Shown: positions 24,530-35,820, numbered from the stretch's first letter. The stretch is 51,122 nucleotides of DNA from Symbiodinium natans (GCA_905221605.1 CAJNDS010000921.1:1-51122); one strand, 5' to 3'. Translations and numbers: made by a program. The notes: a model not told the origin generated them from the sequence alone.

Positions 24530-26605
24530 GCACTGTATCTTGGCAGTCTAGCGACCTAGCGCAACTCTGCTGTCTTTCAAGCCCGGTTTGCAAGTCTTTG
24601 CAAGTCTTTGCAAGCGTAAAGTTAGCGAAGACAGGCTTGCGACCGGCGTGGCGGTGGATGTGACTGGTTGAGTGTTGCTCCGACCTGGCGCAGCTCGTCC
24701 CAATCAGATCAAGGAGTGATCAAAGCGGTTACATGCCATTACCAGCGGCAAAAGAAAGTCACCTATAGTGAAGTCACTGCCATAGTCGCCCTCAGCCTTT
24801 GCCTTGTCTTCAGAGGCCGCGGCAATTCCACTCGTGACAGGAGCCCTAATCTTCTATCCTTCCATGCATCCCTATGTGGGTAGACACAGTACTATATTAA
24901 GCGAAAGTGCACGGCTGCTCCGTAGACAAGCTCGAGGCAGCCATTTGGGGATCTTGAGTTGCTTTGCATCCCAAGAACAGTTCAACCGGAGCTAGATTTA
25001 CCAGAAGCTCCTCTTGGAGCTCTTTTTTAAATCTCCGGTGTTACGTTTTGGGTTTGTTGCTTCTTATGTCACAGGATTGTTTGGACCTTGTGTATGGGTT
25101 TCAGGTGCTTGGGCTCTGTTCTGGGCCATGTGGAGGCTACGTGTGGAACAACGTGCGGCTAGCTGCCCAGGCACGTTGCTCCCCTGGTTGCTACAGCCCA
25201 TCTACCCATGAAGAGCAAAGGCAACATCGACATGGTGCCCCAGACAAAAGCACAGTACTGCTAGTCCTCGCAATGAAACCCCTGCGAGCCACTGCTGTTT
25301 TAGCTCCTTTTTTTTTGCAGACTCGGAGGCAACAAACTAACGAGTAGCGCAGCATATGCAGCAAGTCGAACCATGGGAGACATGCTATGCGTACACGGGC
25401 GGCAAGCACAATCAAGTTTTTCATCGGGGGGGGGGGGGGGCAAGCCACAGGTGCACAGTGGCATTTGCAACTTGCAGCAGATGGAAGAGAGACCACTCAC
25501 CAGCATCCCCACACAGAGAACGAAAGCTGCAAGTTCAAGCTACCAGCATCTACCGGTTGATGTCCCTGGCTCCTCTTCTGCTTTGAGTTGCAGTGCTTGG
25601 GAGGCATTGGCCTTGCTCGACGACTCCATTCAGAGGCAGCATGACATTCTTAATGTTCTTGATTTGTGATTCTGTGATGATAGCGATGCTCAATGTAAGC
25701 CCGAAGTCCACGCACCATGGACTTCATGAGAGAAGGCACATGACATGATGCCACCGCATGAGTCGCTCGCAGTCGCCTTGGCCACATCCATGCTCTCATC
25801 GACCGCCTCGGCGACGACCCTGGTCTCTGGCCACGACCCCGATGGTCAGGTGTTTTTGTTAAACGCCGGTTTTACAAAGTCGATCATCCGAGGTATGCGA
25901 ACTGGCGGCAGGTGCACCCTGTCGTTCATCACGATCATGCACGCGACTCAATTTGTTCTTCAGGCTGCCGCTGCATCAAGGGAGGTTGTGTGTCAAGCTC
26001 GGAAAGGGTTGACAAGTCGGAAGTCACTCGCACGACTGCTTGCTTCAGCTTGGAGGGGCTACTTCTTCTGCCTAAGGAGTGCGTTGACGGAGATACCGCT
26101 ACAGGCTCCTTCCTGAAGTCAGTGCATGTCTGCATTTAAACGAGATGGAGCACCGATGGAACCCCAATGGCTCGAAAGATTGTTTCACCCTAGGTGTTGT
26201 TAGGTTATCCCACAGGCAAAATACGCTTTAGTTTTCAGGGACTGAGCATGCACGAGAATCTTCATGGCATTGCAGATGCAGCGCTTGGTTTCGGACGGGT
26301 CGTAGCATCGACTGCCACACAAGGAGTCATCAATAAGCAAGAATTGGACGAACGACCTGCCCATGGGATGTGGTGCAAGTCAGCGAAGCTACCAGATAGT
26401 TCAGGACATGGCCAACGGGTTTGGCATTTCTGACGCCTGAATGTAACAAAAGTTAAATTTGAAAGTTTCCGGCTTTGCTCGAGAAAGGTTCTTGCTCCAT
26501 GCTGGCACAATCGAGCTATGCACAGCACAAAGCGGCCCTTGCGCCTGTATGGGTTTTGTCCCCGAAATCCTGTGCATCCGAAGCCATCATTTCAAGATAT
26601 TGCAG
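24530..26605. other. Unresolved stretch with weak plus-strand frames
   Basis: Possible coding pieces: EALALLDDSIQRQHDILNVL (about 25602-25661) and a frame at 25745-26116. Neither has a recognised motif. A 15-G run sits at 25426-25440. Confidence 0.3.
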
Positions 26606-26761
26606 GTCAAGGGAGATCCTTTCCCTGCTACTCGCAGGAAGCTCCAGAGCAGACTCCGGCTCGATCGAAAGCAGATGGCGTGCAGAACAAGGCTCCTTGA
26701 AATGCAGACTGCATTGATGGCATTGCAGTCGCAGTTATCCGGAAACGGCCCAAAACGCTAG
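26606..26761 (+). CDS. Candidate terminal exon, basic helical protein
   Basis: After TATTGCAG the frame reads VKGDPFPATRRKLQSRLRLD and LLEMQTALMALQSQLSGNGP, closing at TAG (26759-26761). The last 30 residues form an amphipathic, coil-prone helix. No family is recognised. It ends exactly where the GACAAGG repeats begin, consistent with a gene end. Confidence 0.4.
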   Translation, partial: VKGDPFPATRRKLQSRLRLDRKQMACRTRLLEMQTALMALQSQLSGNGPKR

Positions 26762-26785
26762 GCTTGTAACAGGCCCCCGGGCGGG

Positions 26786-26960
26786 CACGGCCGACAAGGG
26801 TTTGCAACAAAAATCCGGTTCTTGCGAGAAGCGTTGCGCGACAAGGCTTGCGACAAGGGGCGTTCTTTAGAATGCCACGCGACAAAAGTTTGAACATAGC
26901 TGGCGCGACAAGGGCTTGTAACAAGGTGGGGGCTGCCCCCCCGCGACAAGGGGGGTATTG
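26786..26960. repeat. Dispersed GACAAGG-type short repeats
   Basis: The motif GCGACAAGG (with variants CGACAAGGGTTTG, GGCTTGTAACAAGG and GCGACAAAAGTTTG) recurs at least six times within 175 bp at irregular spacing. The minus strand is open through it, but the peptide simply mirrors the repeat. Confidence 0.6.
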
Positions 26961-27106
26961 GGCCAAGCCCATAGTTCGGGAAGTTGGGCAAGAAGCCGGG
27001 AAGACTTCATGTCGGAGACGTGTTGCAACAGCTTGAAAGAGATTCATTTGGGTTTGTGTTTTTTTGGGGGGCTCAGGTTTAAGAAGGGCACACGGGTTGC
27101 ACACCC

Positions 27107-27271
27107 GCGAAACATACCCCGAAACATACCCCCGAAACATACCCCGTAACATACCCCCCCGAAACTGCAGGTAAAGTAGCTTACGATGCCGCGAAACATA
27201 CCCGAAACATGCCCCCGAAACATACCCCGAAACATACCCCGAAACATGCCCGCGAAACATACCCCGACCCC
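27107..27271. repeat. CGAAACATACCCC tandem repeat in two blocks
   Basis: About ten 11-15 bp units of CGAAACATACCCC, with small length changes in the C run, form blocks at about 27107-27165 and 27190-27271. A unique stretch of about 25 bp separates them. The minus-strand reading gives runs of GMFRG/GYVSG, which explains the 274-codon minus frame at 26628-27452. Confidence 0.8.
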
Positions 27272-27827
27272 AACACGTGTCGCGCGCCTCCCCATTAAGA
27301 TACAAACCCATTTTCCCTTTCTGCCACAGGCTAGTCCCAGCAGAGTGGCCAGCACTCCAGGCTGCTTTTCTGTTGAACAAGCAGATACTGCTATGAGGTT
27401 GTCTTCTGCCCATTCTGCCCCTGCTTGCAACCTGACAGGCGCCTCGCCTCACTTGGCAGAGCCACAGCGCCCCGTGGGTTCGGCGTCGTCTCCGCCCCCC
27501 AGTTGAAATTCTGTCATGGGACTAAAACGCAGAAAGCCCTTTTGTCTTTACAATGTTGCCTCATTGCCTAAGTTACCCGATGAAATCTGACGGTCTTCCT
27601 TGAGGTGCGCAGGTGCGGGAGTTGCTCGGCAGAGGGCGCCGCCTCCAACTGCCAGTCAGGCTGGGGACAAGGACACCGCCATGGGTTCCTACTGGTACGA
27701 GAGCGGACCTTACTCATGAATGCGATACTGCCAGTTACTCTAGACTCTAAAGGCCGCAGTGATCGCGACCCAAAGCGGGGCCATGTTTTTACTCTAGAGA
27801 CATGACCGTATTACCCATGGCTTGCAG

Positions 27828-27968
27828 GAGTCGGCAGCAAGGCTTCCCGGCACGAGGAGGTTTGGACCTGAACGTGTGCCTGTCAACAGTCACAATATGT
27901 TGATAGGGCTTCTGGCAAGGCTGGACTTGTCTGAGTTTGAGAAGTTGGATCTCTTAGATGCTGCTTGA
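27828..27968 (+). CDS. Candidate terminal exon, unknown protein
   Basis: A CAG acceptor precedes ESAARLPGTRRFGPERVPVN, and the exon finishes with LLARLDLSEFEKLDLLDAA before TGA (27966-27968). The C-terminal amphipathic helix and clean acceptor make this one of the better orphan exons. No family is recognised. It lies about 640 bp upstream of the kinase exons, so it most likely ends a separate gene. Confidence 0.45.
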   Translation, partial: ESAARLPGTRRFGPERVPVNSHNMLIGLLARLDLSEFEKLDLLDAA

Positions 27969-28089
27969 TCTGCAAAGTCTATGTACATCAAAAGCTGGGT
28001 GGACATGGAGTGTCGGACCCTCGTGACATTGTCTCGACACCAAGGAAACCCCAATGTCAGCAGTGTACCGCTTACGGCACAGGCCAGTT

Positions 28090-28440
28090 TGCAGCAAGTG
28101 TAAGTAAGTCAGTAAGTAGGTAAGTAGTAAGTAGGTAAAGTAAGTAAAGTAAAGTAAAGTAAAGTAAGAAAGTGTTTGTCTGTCTCTGTGTGTGTGTGTC
28201 TGCATCGCTGTGAGTGTGTCCGTGTCCGTGTCTGTGTATGTATGTATGTACGTACGTATGTATGTATGACTTATGTATGTATCTATGTTTGTATGTTTGT
28301 GTGTGTATGTATGTGTGAACTCAGCCAACTGTCTGTGTGTGTAACTATGTGCGTGTATGTGTCTATGTTTGCTTTTGTCGAGGAGGTGCACGCGTGCATG
28401 CGTGCGTGCGTGGGTGTGTGTGTGTGTGGCCGTGCAGCCT
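28090..28440. repeat. Mixed AAGT / GTAT / GTGT microsatellites
   Basis: Runs of (GTAA)n and (AAAGT)n are followed by (GTGT)n, (GTAT)n with GTAC variants, and (CGTG)n. This is non-coding spacer between the exon ending at 27968 and the kinase gene. Confidence 0.85.
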
Positions 28441-28603
28441 CATGCAGCATGCATCACAATGGAGATGTCAAGCCTTGCAGGCGCACTGGCATCACTGTTG
28501 CTGGAAAGAGAATTCACAAGGGCTGTGATGTGCATCGTTCTGGTGACTATCTCAACGAAGTCAAGGCAGCGCGAGTATCTTTGCTGATTCGGTTCTTCGG
28601 CAG

Positions 28604-30535
28604 CACGTCGCATCGTGGCCAACGTGGTGCCATGCAGCGCATTTGTGCCGCAGATGCTGCACTTGCTGGGCAAGTCTCCCTACATCGTCAGTCTGCATGG
28701 CAGCTCGGCATCCGATGCCTTCCTTGTTAACAGAACTGAACAGAGCAGTGGTGCTCAGTAACCCTTCTCCGCAGCCAAGGGATATACGACTCTGAACGCG
28801 AGTTCTGGACAGTGATGGAGCTTTGTGCTGGTGGGCGAGTTTCCGACTGGCTGAGAAGGCATCCGAACACCGCCACGACCGTCTCAAAGCAACTGCTGGA
28901 GGCCTTTCGAGCAAGTGGCACAAAGCATGGCATAGCATGGCCAGACCTGTGAGATCCCAGGGTGTTCGTCTTGCATGTAGTAGTGGGGTTGAGAATACCC
29001 GCTAGGCGGTCGGTCACTTGACACTTGGCCTGATTAAGCCGTTTTGTGTGCTGACGTTGCTGAGAATATTGAGGGAATGTGGCAGAGTTTCCAGTATGAC
29101 TTGTCGCATGTGCACTGTCGGTGGACGAAGCCCCATGTCAGACCGGTAAGATGATTAAAGCTATCTCGAAACGAAAGACCCAGTAAAAACCAGCAAGCGC
29201 TTGCAGCACTTAAAGACTCCAAAGAACAAGCTTGCTGGATCACATCAATTTGAAAACTTCCCTCTGTTCACGTGTCCCTGCAAGAAAAGATAAGAAAAGC
29301 ACAAACGTCCGACGAGCCTTTCCTACTTTGGCCGAGCTTCTCAACCTATCGGCCACAATTCACCCTCTGAAGGGCAGTGCTGCCGCATGAAAACTAGACT
29401 CGCATTGGACGTCCGCCATGCCGCCACTTTGTTGGAGCATGGTGCGCAGGGGTATGAGACTTGGAGACCAGGCACACAAGGCTGATTTGCCATCTCGATA
29501 TCAAGCCCGACAACGTGCTGCTCTCAGGGGCAGGACACTGGAGCCACAGAGCAGCTTTTGCATTCCACTGATGTGGGATGCACGCTGGTTCCCTGAGGAG
29601 AAGTGCGTCTTTGTGATTTCGTGACAGCATGTCAGCTCCAGCAGGTGCTCCCACAAGCTTGCATGGCAGCATATGACAGCACGGCAAGAGCAGCGGGAGA
29701 GAGGGAGAGGGAGAGAACGAGAGAGAGGCTGACCAGCAACTTGTTGGGAAATGCGGAACCATTGACTTCCGTGCTCCAGAAGTTGAAGGCGGAGGCTGCG
29801 TCGGGCCCGCATGAGCGGCCTTGCACAGCTTTTGTACGGAGCCTGCAAAGCAGGTGCCTACAACGGCTTGAAGGCTGACGTGTACTCTCTTGGCCGGACT
29901 CTGCAAGTCGTCAAGGACGCCGCAAAGAAATCTGTCCTCGTGTGAGCCAAGCGAAGTGTCGCAGGAACTCCGCGAAGCGAAATGTGCTTGGCCAGCTGCA
30001 CGGCAGCATTTCCGGCCCGTCACTGGCCGTCTCACGCGTCCTTCATGCGACCCCCGTGTCGTTTCAACAAGCCGAGGAGCTGGAAGAGATCCTTCCCCGA
30101 ATGATCAGACACGAGCCACAAGCACGGCCAGATATCGAGTCAATTCAAAAGTACCTCACTGACTCGCAAGGTGGGAGGCCGTGGATGCATGTGATGCAAT
30201 ATGATGGACAATCCTGTTTCCTCCATGCAGGTGCACAGCTGGACTGGAGCTCGCTGGAGACATGGCTAGAGAGGGGGGGGGGGGATGGGGGGAGGGGACC
30301 ACTCGTTGCTTAGCATCTCGTAGCAGGCAGCATCGGCAAAGATCCAGAGAGGAAAAGTTTCTGGTTCCGTCCGCCAGGAGTCCATAAGCTACGAGCAGGC
30401 ATTAGTCGAGAACTCGCCGCTGTTGCCATGTGTGCCTCCCTGAGTCACCGCTCTTACCTCCTGCGACGGTTCAGACAGACACGAGCGGTATTCAAGATGA
30501 GCCCAGGTCATCGCCGGCAAAGCTGCTCCTCCTAA
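28604..30535 (+). CDS. Protein kinase (Ser/Thr type), multi-exon
   Basis: Kinase landmarks appear in order on the plus strand. Exon 28604-28725 has LLGKSPYIVSLHGSS (beta-4). Exon from 28775 has FWTVMELCAGGRVSDWLRRH (hinge and alpha-D). RLICHLDIKPDNVLL (about 29478-29522) is the catalytic loop, with Asp, Lys and Asn kept but HRD changed to HLD. GEVRLCDFVTAC (29597-29632) sits at the DFG position. CGTIDFRAPEV (about 29752-29784) is the APE region. GAYNGLKADVYSLGRTL (about 29850-29900) is alpha-F with its invariant Asp. ILPRMIRHEPQARPD ends the fold. A GT-AG intron (30171-30326) then joins in phase to a basic tail with KSFWFRPPGVHKLR, stopping at TAA (30533-30535). The N-lobe glycine loop and VAIK lysine were not found, and the 5' end and some junctions are unresolved. 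Substrate unknown. Confidence 0.72.
30273..30284. repeat. Poly-G run (12 G) in kinase intron
   Basis: This homopolymer lies inside the last intron of the kinase gene, which supports the non-coding reading of 30171-30326. Confidence 0.85.
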
Positions 30536-31238
30536 GGACACGGAAAGATGGGTCGGGGTGGCTGCGACTTAAGTAGTGACAAAAGCTCAGTCAACACAGA
30601 GCCATGGTTTGACTGTGCCCGTATGTGCCCGTTGAAGTGAAAGCAAGAAGTGATGCATTCTCCTTTGGAATTGGCCATGGCATGAACTCACGTGTTTGTG
30701 AAAGCTATCCGACGCTTTCGGATGTGTTCGGATTCAAGAGGAGGGGAAGCAAGCAACCGGAGCAACTGGAGCAGCTGGAGCGAAACCTGCGATGAAGGCC
30801 TGCAGGGAGCCTCACACATTCAGAGATAGAAGTTTTTGGAAACCTTGGGGCTCTTGGGGCTGTTGAGGCTGCTTGCCGCTCGAGCTACTGCCGGCGGCTA
30901 GGGGCTTGCATTTGCCACGATCGAGTTCCAGCATCATCGCTCACGATGAAGCCACAGGAGCTCCGACAGCCAGACGCTATTTCCACAGGCATAGGTGGAA
31001 TACATTGGCGTAGCATCATAGTGCACGAAATGGCCCGCACGTTCGTCTAGAGGGCGCTGTTGCTACTGCATGATTGCATGTGCCCGCATCCTACACTGGA
31101 GCCTACATTGGTTGCGTCAAGCGCTGTCAGGACCGGGATCTGGCAAAGGGCCGGCGTTGCAGCACGCCTTGAAGCAGTGAGTGGAATTTGGTGTCGCGGA
31201 CGAAAAAAGTTCTCCTTTCTGACTCATGTGCGCCGTAG
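30536..31238. other. Intergenic region with one weak exon
   Basis: No gene is recognised downstream of the kinase stop. A plus-strand frame reading AYIGCVKRCQDRDLAKGRRC (about 31103-31162) could be an exon of the next gene. Confidence 0.35.
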
Positions 31239-31480
31239 TGTGCCAGAGTTCGGCTTGTCGGGGCTCATTGCCAACTGTGGCAGGCCAAGAAGTCCGACCC
31301 TGGCAAGCTAGAGGAGAGGAAGCATGGGCATCATGGGCTTGCAGCTCAGCACTGTTCCGCAGGGCCTTTGCGGAGCTTGCGCGCACTCGTGCATGTCCAC
31401 CGCCTCAGGTTCCGCTTTCCAGGACTCGGACGCTCTGTGCAGGTGCGGGTGACTGACACGGCTGGCCTTGCTATTCTTTG
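31239..31480 (+). CDS. Candidate exon, unknown protein
   Basis: An 80-codon frame begins after TAG/AG with VRLVGAHCQLWQAKKSDPGK and continues through LVHVHRLRFRFPGLGRSVQV to TAGLAILW. It meets a strong donor-like GTGAGA at 31481, which would otherwise produce a stop. Charged and aliphatic residues alternate as in folded proteins. Family unknown. Probably belongs with the exons at 32.3-32.5 kb. Confidence 0.38.
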
Positions 31481-32261
31481 GTGAGAAATCCTGGAACGCA
31501 TAGAATGCCACTTCTTAACGACACAAGGTGACACCGCAGAGCACCATCGCTGTTGGCGATCTGCAGGCTTTGGCTTGAATCTCGATTGACACCTGGTCTC
31601 TGGATCCACTCAGACATGTTCGGAGTCTTGCGGACATTACCTGCGTCGCACTTCTGACAGTTGTCGCCAATGGGAGCGGTTCTGGTCGACAAACGCCAGG
31701 CTGGGAGGGCGTGGCCCCACGTTTACGGTCGCAGTTCACAATCCTTACATGTCGTGACAATAGTCACAGTAGTTATCACAGGTCACGATTCTCACTTTCG
31801 TAGTCGGAGGCAGCGTTGGCGCTGGAGAGTGGGATAAGGATGCTCCTCTTGAACGAGGTGCTTGCAGTACAACGGTAACTCAGATACAGTACTACAAGTA
31901 TAGTACACTGCTTGGGGCCTTGAAAACTCAGGCGACCTTGCCCTTAGTGCAAGACGTAGTACGTCTACTTGATGACCGAGGGCTTGACCGGCATGAGGCA
32001 CGAGACTGGTTCAAGTGTTTTCTGCTTTCAATGGCCACTGTGGCCGGCAGGCATTGCATCATTCACACCTGCGATGCCATACATGCTACTTGTACCGGTA
32101 GCTGCCAGCTGCTGGCAGGTATTAATCATCGGAAGGATTCGCAGTGCTGATGTCAGAGGCTTCAAGCACGTGCAGACACATGTTCGTGTAGGGCACGCGC
32201 TGCTCCTCATGCCAGCGATTTCAGTTGAAGGTAGCGGGAACATGTCTACTGCGTGACACTC

Positions 32262-32504
32262 AGATGTGGCAGCTTTGGATTTGATGGACTTCCCAACCCA
32301 GGAACTCTGCGCTCGGTCTCAGGTCCTGTCGCACTTAGATGCTGCCACCCTGCTGCTCCAGGAGAGGGCAAGTCGGAGCCTGCATTGGAGATGGAAAAGC
32401 TCTGGAGTTCTGGGTTGTGCACATTGTGCACCATGACGTGTCGGCAGGAGGAGACTGTTGATGAGGATGTTGCAGCCTGGCAGAAATTCGAGGTCGGCGT
32501 GTGA
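32262..32504 (+). CDS. Candidate 3' exons, unknown protein
   Basis: Two readings are plausible. One frame gives DVAALDLMDFPTQELCARSQ with a following helix, loosely like an F-box, up to CAG at 32361. The frame from 32362 gives EGKSEPALEMEKLWSSGLCT and ends ETVDEDVAAWQKFEVGV before TGA (32502-32504). The second looks like a true C-terminus. The F-box resemblance is weak and not claimed. Confidence 0.32.
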   Translation, partial: RCGSFGFDGLPNPGTLRSVSGPVALRCCHPAAPGEGKSEPALEMEKLWSSGLCTLCTMTCRQEETVDEDVAAWQKFEVGV

Positions 32505-32774
32505 CAGTTATAGCTGTTCGGCTACTGAAGTTCGGCCAGACTGTTTGTTGAGATTTGCCCGGGTCTGCAGGAGTCCACGCGAGGTGTTGTGAGAGCCATT
32601 GGCGCCACTCCGGCGCGAGTTGCTTTGGCCCTCTGCGCGATCAGCAAGATTGCAGTTGTCAAAACTCGAAACGCGTTAGGGAATAAACAAGGGGCACGGA
32701 GGCATTTTCAGACTTTCAACGCCATGAGGGCGGGGCCCCAGTCGCTAACTGTAGTCAGCCAGCAAGTTCGTATC

Positions 32775-32789
32775 GGGGGGGGGGGGGGG
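32775..32789. repeat. Poly-G run (15 G)
   Basis: Homopolymer in non-coding sequence to the right of the last plus-strand exon before the change in apparent coding strand. Confidence 0.85.
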
Positions 32790-32879
32790 AAGAAATGCCC
32801 TGAGTGGAGGGCTACGCTCAACACTCAAAAATGCGGGGGCGAAGGAGCCAACTGGGAGAACGCCGATGTTCAGACGTCT

Positions 32880-33655
32880 TAAAGCCCCCGAGTGCCGTGA
32901 CGGGCTAGTGCAAAGAGTGGCCGCTGGTAACCTGAAGCATCATTGGTCCTGTTAGTTTGTGCTAGATTGTTTGGGAATTTTGGGGGAGCTGGTGCCGCGA
33001 GTTCCAGCGTCACACCAAGACGGAGAATCGACCAACTTCTTTGGACCGCCCATAGTCTCGTGTCCGCGGTGTCGGCGAGGGGGAAAGGAGACCCCTCACA
33101 GCCGCGGGAAGTTGGGAAGAAGAAAGAGAGACAAAAAGAAGGAGAGAGAAGGAGAGAGAAAGGGAGGGGGGCTGCGGACTCGTCTTGCTGGGTAGTAGAA
33201 GAAGGCCAGAGCACAGGGCTTCAGCCCTGGGCCTTGAAAGAAAGGAAACCTGGTGCGCGCAGCATATTGCAAATTGCCAGGTAAGTGAGATGCCTCCCGA
33301 GCGATTCAAGGGTCTCCTTCAGCAAGAAAGGCGTCCTGAGCGTCGCGCTTAGCAGCACTGGGTTGCTTGTGTGGCGATTCCCGCACGGCCTGCCAAGCGC
33401 AGCAACACCGGTCAGCTCAAGAAAGGTTTGTGCAGACAAAATTCACGGTCTACGAGCCTGGTGGCCCCGACGAGGCAGGGCAGGGGGGAGGCTGCTGTTT
33501 GCAAATGACTCTGTCTGGTAACAGCCCCCAAGAACAGAAACAATGAGAAACAGAAGCAAACTAGAGAATGATAGAGATTGTAAATTCACAGCCAGGCGCG
33601 ACGGCAAAGCTCTCAGATGGAGGAGCTGCTTGCGGCTGGGATCGCAGCCCTGACT
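32880..33655. other. Intergenic stretch with purine-rich patch
   Basis: A GA-rich patch (about 33116-33172, AAGAAGGAGAGAGAAGGAGA-like) is the main feature. Frames across it are low complexity. This is the interval where the apparent coding strand switches from plus to minus. Confidence 0.4.
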
Positions 33656-33659
33656 CACT

Positions 33660-33899
33660 TTACACTTGTGTCCCCTTTTGACAAGAAGAACATCCCAGAT
33701 ATATCTGTCGATTTCCGTGTGTGCGTGTGTGTGCGTGTGTGTGGGATGTTCCGGCGTTGAAATAGATGTTGGATCGATTTTCGAGATGGTCGATGTTTCT
33801 GTGTGAGTTGCAGATGAGGACGTTGTGGACTTCTATGGGGCGGGCAATCAAGTCACCTAGTTCATCCTGGCGCGTGATATGGGGCTTGTGGAATGCCAT
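33660..33899 (-). CDS. Candidate minus-strand exon, unknown
   Basis: Reading from ATG at 33899, the frame gives FHKPHITRQDELGDLIARPI and then EVHNVLICNSHRNIDHLENR, followed by a GTGTGC microsatellite read as low-complexity His/Thr. The first 50 residues look folded and polar. The rest is probably intron. No family is recognised. Lies downstream of the other minus-strand exons and may be the 3' part of the same gene. Confidence 0.35.
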   Translation of the reverse strand: MAFHKPHITRQDELGDLIARPIEVHNVLICNSHRNIDHLENRSNIYFNAGTSHTHAHTRTHGNRQIYLGCSSCQKGTQV

Positions 33900-34204
33900 C
33901 CCTACGTACCGGCTTCACGTGATTTTCCAGTCTGCTGTCTCTGATTTTCTTGTCAGCTTAATGCCTGTTCAAGTGTGTGCCCACGCATATGCACACGCAC
34001 AACGCGCACACCACACACCTAAAGAATCCTCCCGCTTGAAACTCAGTGCACTAAAGCCCATGCCCCTAAGCTGGAAAGGTGTTTCCAGCTTTGCTTGCTT
34101 CCCAGCACAGTGCCGTTGAGCACGAAGCACGTTCAGCAACCAGGTGCACAGTCGTGCAGCACATTGTACTCGTACTGGTAGCACATTGCAGCACCAGCCC
34201 TCGG

Positions 34205-34274
34205 CCAGGTCACGATGGGCGTCGGACTGACCCAGGCGGAGGGAGTCCTCATTGATTCTCAGCAGCTGGCGGTT
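34205..34274 (-). CDS. Candidate minus-strand exon, unknown
   Basis: After an acceptor ending TTGATTCAG, the minus frame reads NRQLLRINEDSLRLGQSDAH and then RDLAEG. The length is a guess. Its phase does not match directly to the exon at 34505-34629, so an intervening exon would be required. Confidence 0.3.
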
Positions 34275-34504
34275 CTGAATCAAAGCAAAGGCAGGGGGAT
34301 GTGGCTATTTGCAGCCTTTACAAGATCCTCATATCAATGCCGTCGCTGTCTCGGGACGCCTTGACGACGAATCCGACCTTCATGCGCAGAATTGGCCTTG
34401 CTCTGTGATATCATGCGCCAAGGTTGCCATGCGAGTGAACCGAAGTTCTGCACAGGTCCGGCAGACGATCGGCTTCAGGATGACAGCGCTTTGTAAATCT
34501 TTAC

Positions 34505-34774
34505 CAGCTGCAGGTCATTGATAGATGGTTCATGCAGCTCGGTGGGATCGTCCTTGTGAACGCCTCCCACAGGACCTTGAGAATGGTTCCGATGGTGCTC
34601 GCAGCTTCTTTCACCTCAATACCTTGAACCTGGAAAGCCAACAACCATTACATATTCACATATCGTGACGCTTTTCGTACAGTTTGAGGAGCCACTTCTT
34701 GGAACATGCGGCCGCGCTGGAATTTGCCTTGGATGAGGCTGGTCAGATCTGGTGATGCCCCAGAAGATACCAAA
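34505..34774 (-). CDS. Two minus-strand exons joined in phase, unknown protein
   Basis: The exon 34774 to 34681 reads ASPDLTSLIQGKFQRGRMFQ and ends EVAPQT at a GTACGA donor. A 51-bp intron (34680-34630) ends TTTCCAG, and the exon 34629 to 34505 continues in phase 0 with VQGIEVKEAASTIGTILKVL and WEAFTRTIPP to a GTAAAG donor. The conserved phase, consensus-like borders and protein-like composition argue for a real gene on this strand. No domain is recognised. Confidence 0.45.
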
Positions 34775-35364
34775 CTAGAAACCCAGGCCCAATAATCGGT
34801 GTTTTTTTGAAAATGAGTGCATCGAAAAGGCGGAGATGAGGAAGCTCAATGGGCTGAGCAGCCTGGTGGCCTCGTCACCTGGGCGCCACGAGCTCGGCAT
34901 GTGAGTTTCAAGTGGCATCACAAGCTTTCTCCGTGCACCTCATCGCAGCGCCATGCGTGCCATAAGTGGAATTACAGGTGGCCATCAACATGATTTTCAA
35001 GTGTGATTGCTTAGCTGATTGCGGCTGTCCGATCACGAAAGGTGGCAGCTCCTTAGAGCTTGGCATGCTTTGTGGTGTACAAGCTCTCTTGGTGGGTCAC
35101 ACGCAGCAAGGGAGGGGAGAGGGGGCCACCGAAAAGGCTGCCTTAATGTTGCTCTCCCCAGAATTCAAGCGTTAATTGAAATTATGGCGGCGGCGGGGAG
35201 AGGGGCGAGGGGGGCGGCCCTCCCCACACCCCCACCCCCCATATGGCCACCAAATGCCCACCAAAGGTGCCACCACACCAATGCCTGCTTTGTGGACCGC
35301 GGGCTTTGCCCTTGCGCACGATGAGAAACCATTGTTTAGCTTTCGTAGCCCCGATCTCAAGTCT

Positions 35365-35820
35365 AGTCTAGCGAGAGTCAGGTCGCGCCCCTGCATGGTG
35401 CGAGGACACGGAGAGTCGACAAAAGTCCTGCTGCGTTTCGGAATGCTTCCATCCACTCAGATCCACATTGTCTGCGAAAGGATATCTATCATTTGTCGGA
35501 CTTGCCGCTGGAAGCTTAATTAGGCCACCACATTCAGTTGTTTGTTCAGCTGTGCCGTTTGCAACGGGCTGCCAGCTCCAAAAAGTCGAATGTTGTCGAC
35601 ATCGCTGTTTGTTGTTTCGCCCGATGTCTGAAAGAAAGCAAGCAGGCAGCTGCTGCTAACCTCGATCCAGCCGGACAGCGCGTGCCTTGATTTGCCACAG
35701 TGTGAGCCTGTCATAGCCTGCAGTTACGCGGTATGGCGTTGCACCTGCCATGATATCTGCCCCTGTGAGTCCGACCAGACTCCGAGACTTTGAGCCGGGA
35801 AAGCGAAGTCCAATGTGACA
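35365..35820 (-). CDS. Minus-strand exon(s), unknown protein
   Basis: The exon 35820 to 35661 reads LRFPGSKSRSLVGLTGADIM, then YDRLTLWQIKARAVRLDR, ending at a GTTAGC donor. Splicing to an acceptor at TTTCTTTCAG (about 35628) would continue in frame for about 85 codons to TAG near 35365. That second part is less convincing because another frame stops earlier. It lies upstream on the same strand of the exons at 34.5-34.8 kb, so one minus-strand gene over 33.7-35.8 kb is the simplest model. Family unknown. Confidence 0.4.

Noticed and set aside
27107-27271. CRISPR-like array
   Set aside because: The units are contiguous and of variable length with no regular unique spacers. The surrounding genome is eukaryotic.
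26628-27452. 274-codon minus-strand frame
   Set aside because: It is mostly the reverse reading of the GACAAGG and CGAAACATACCCC repeats.
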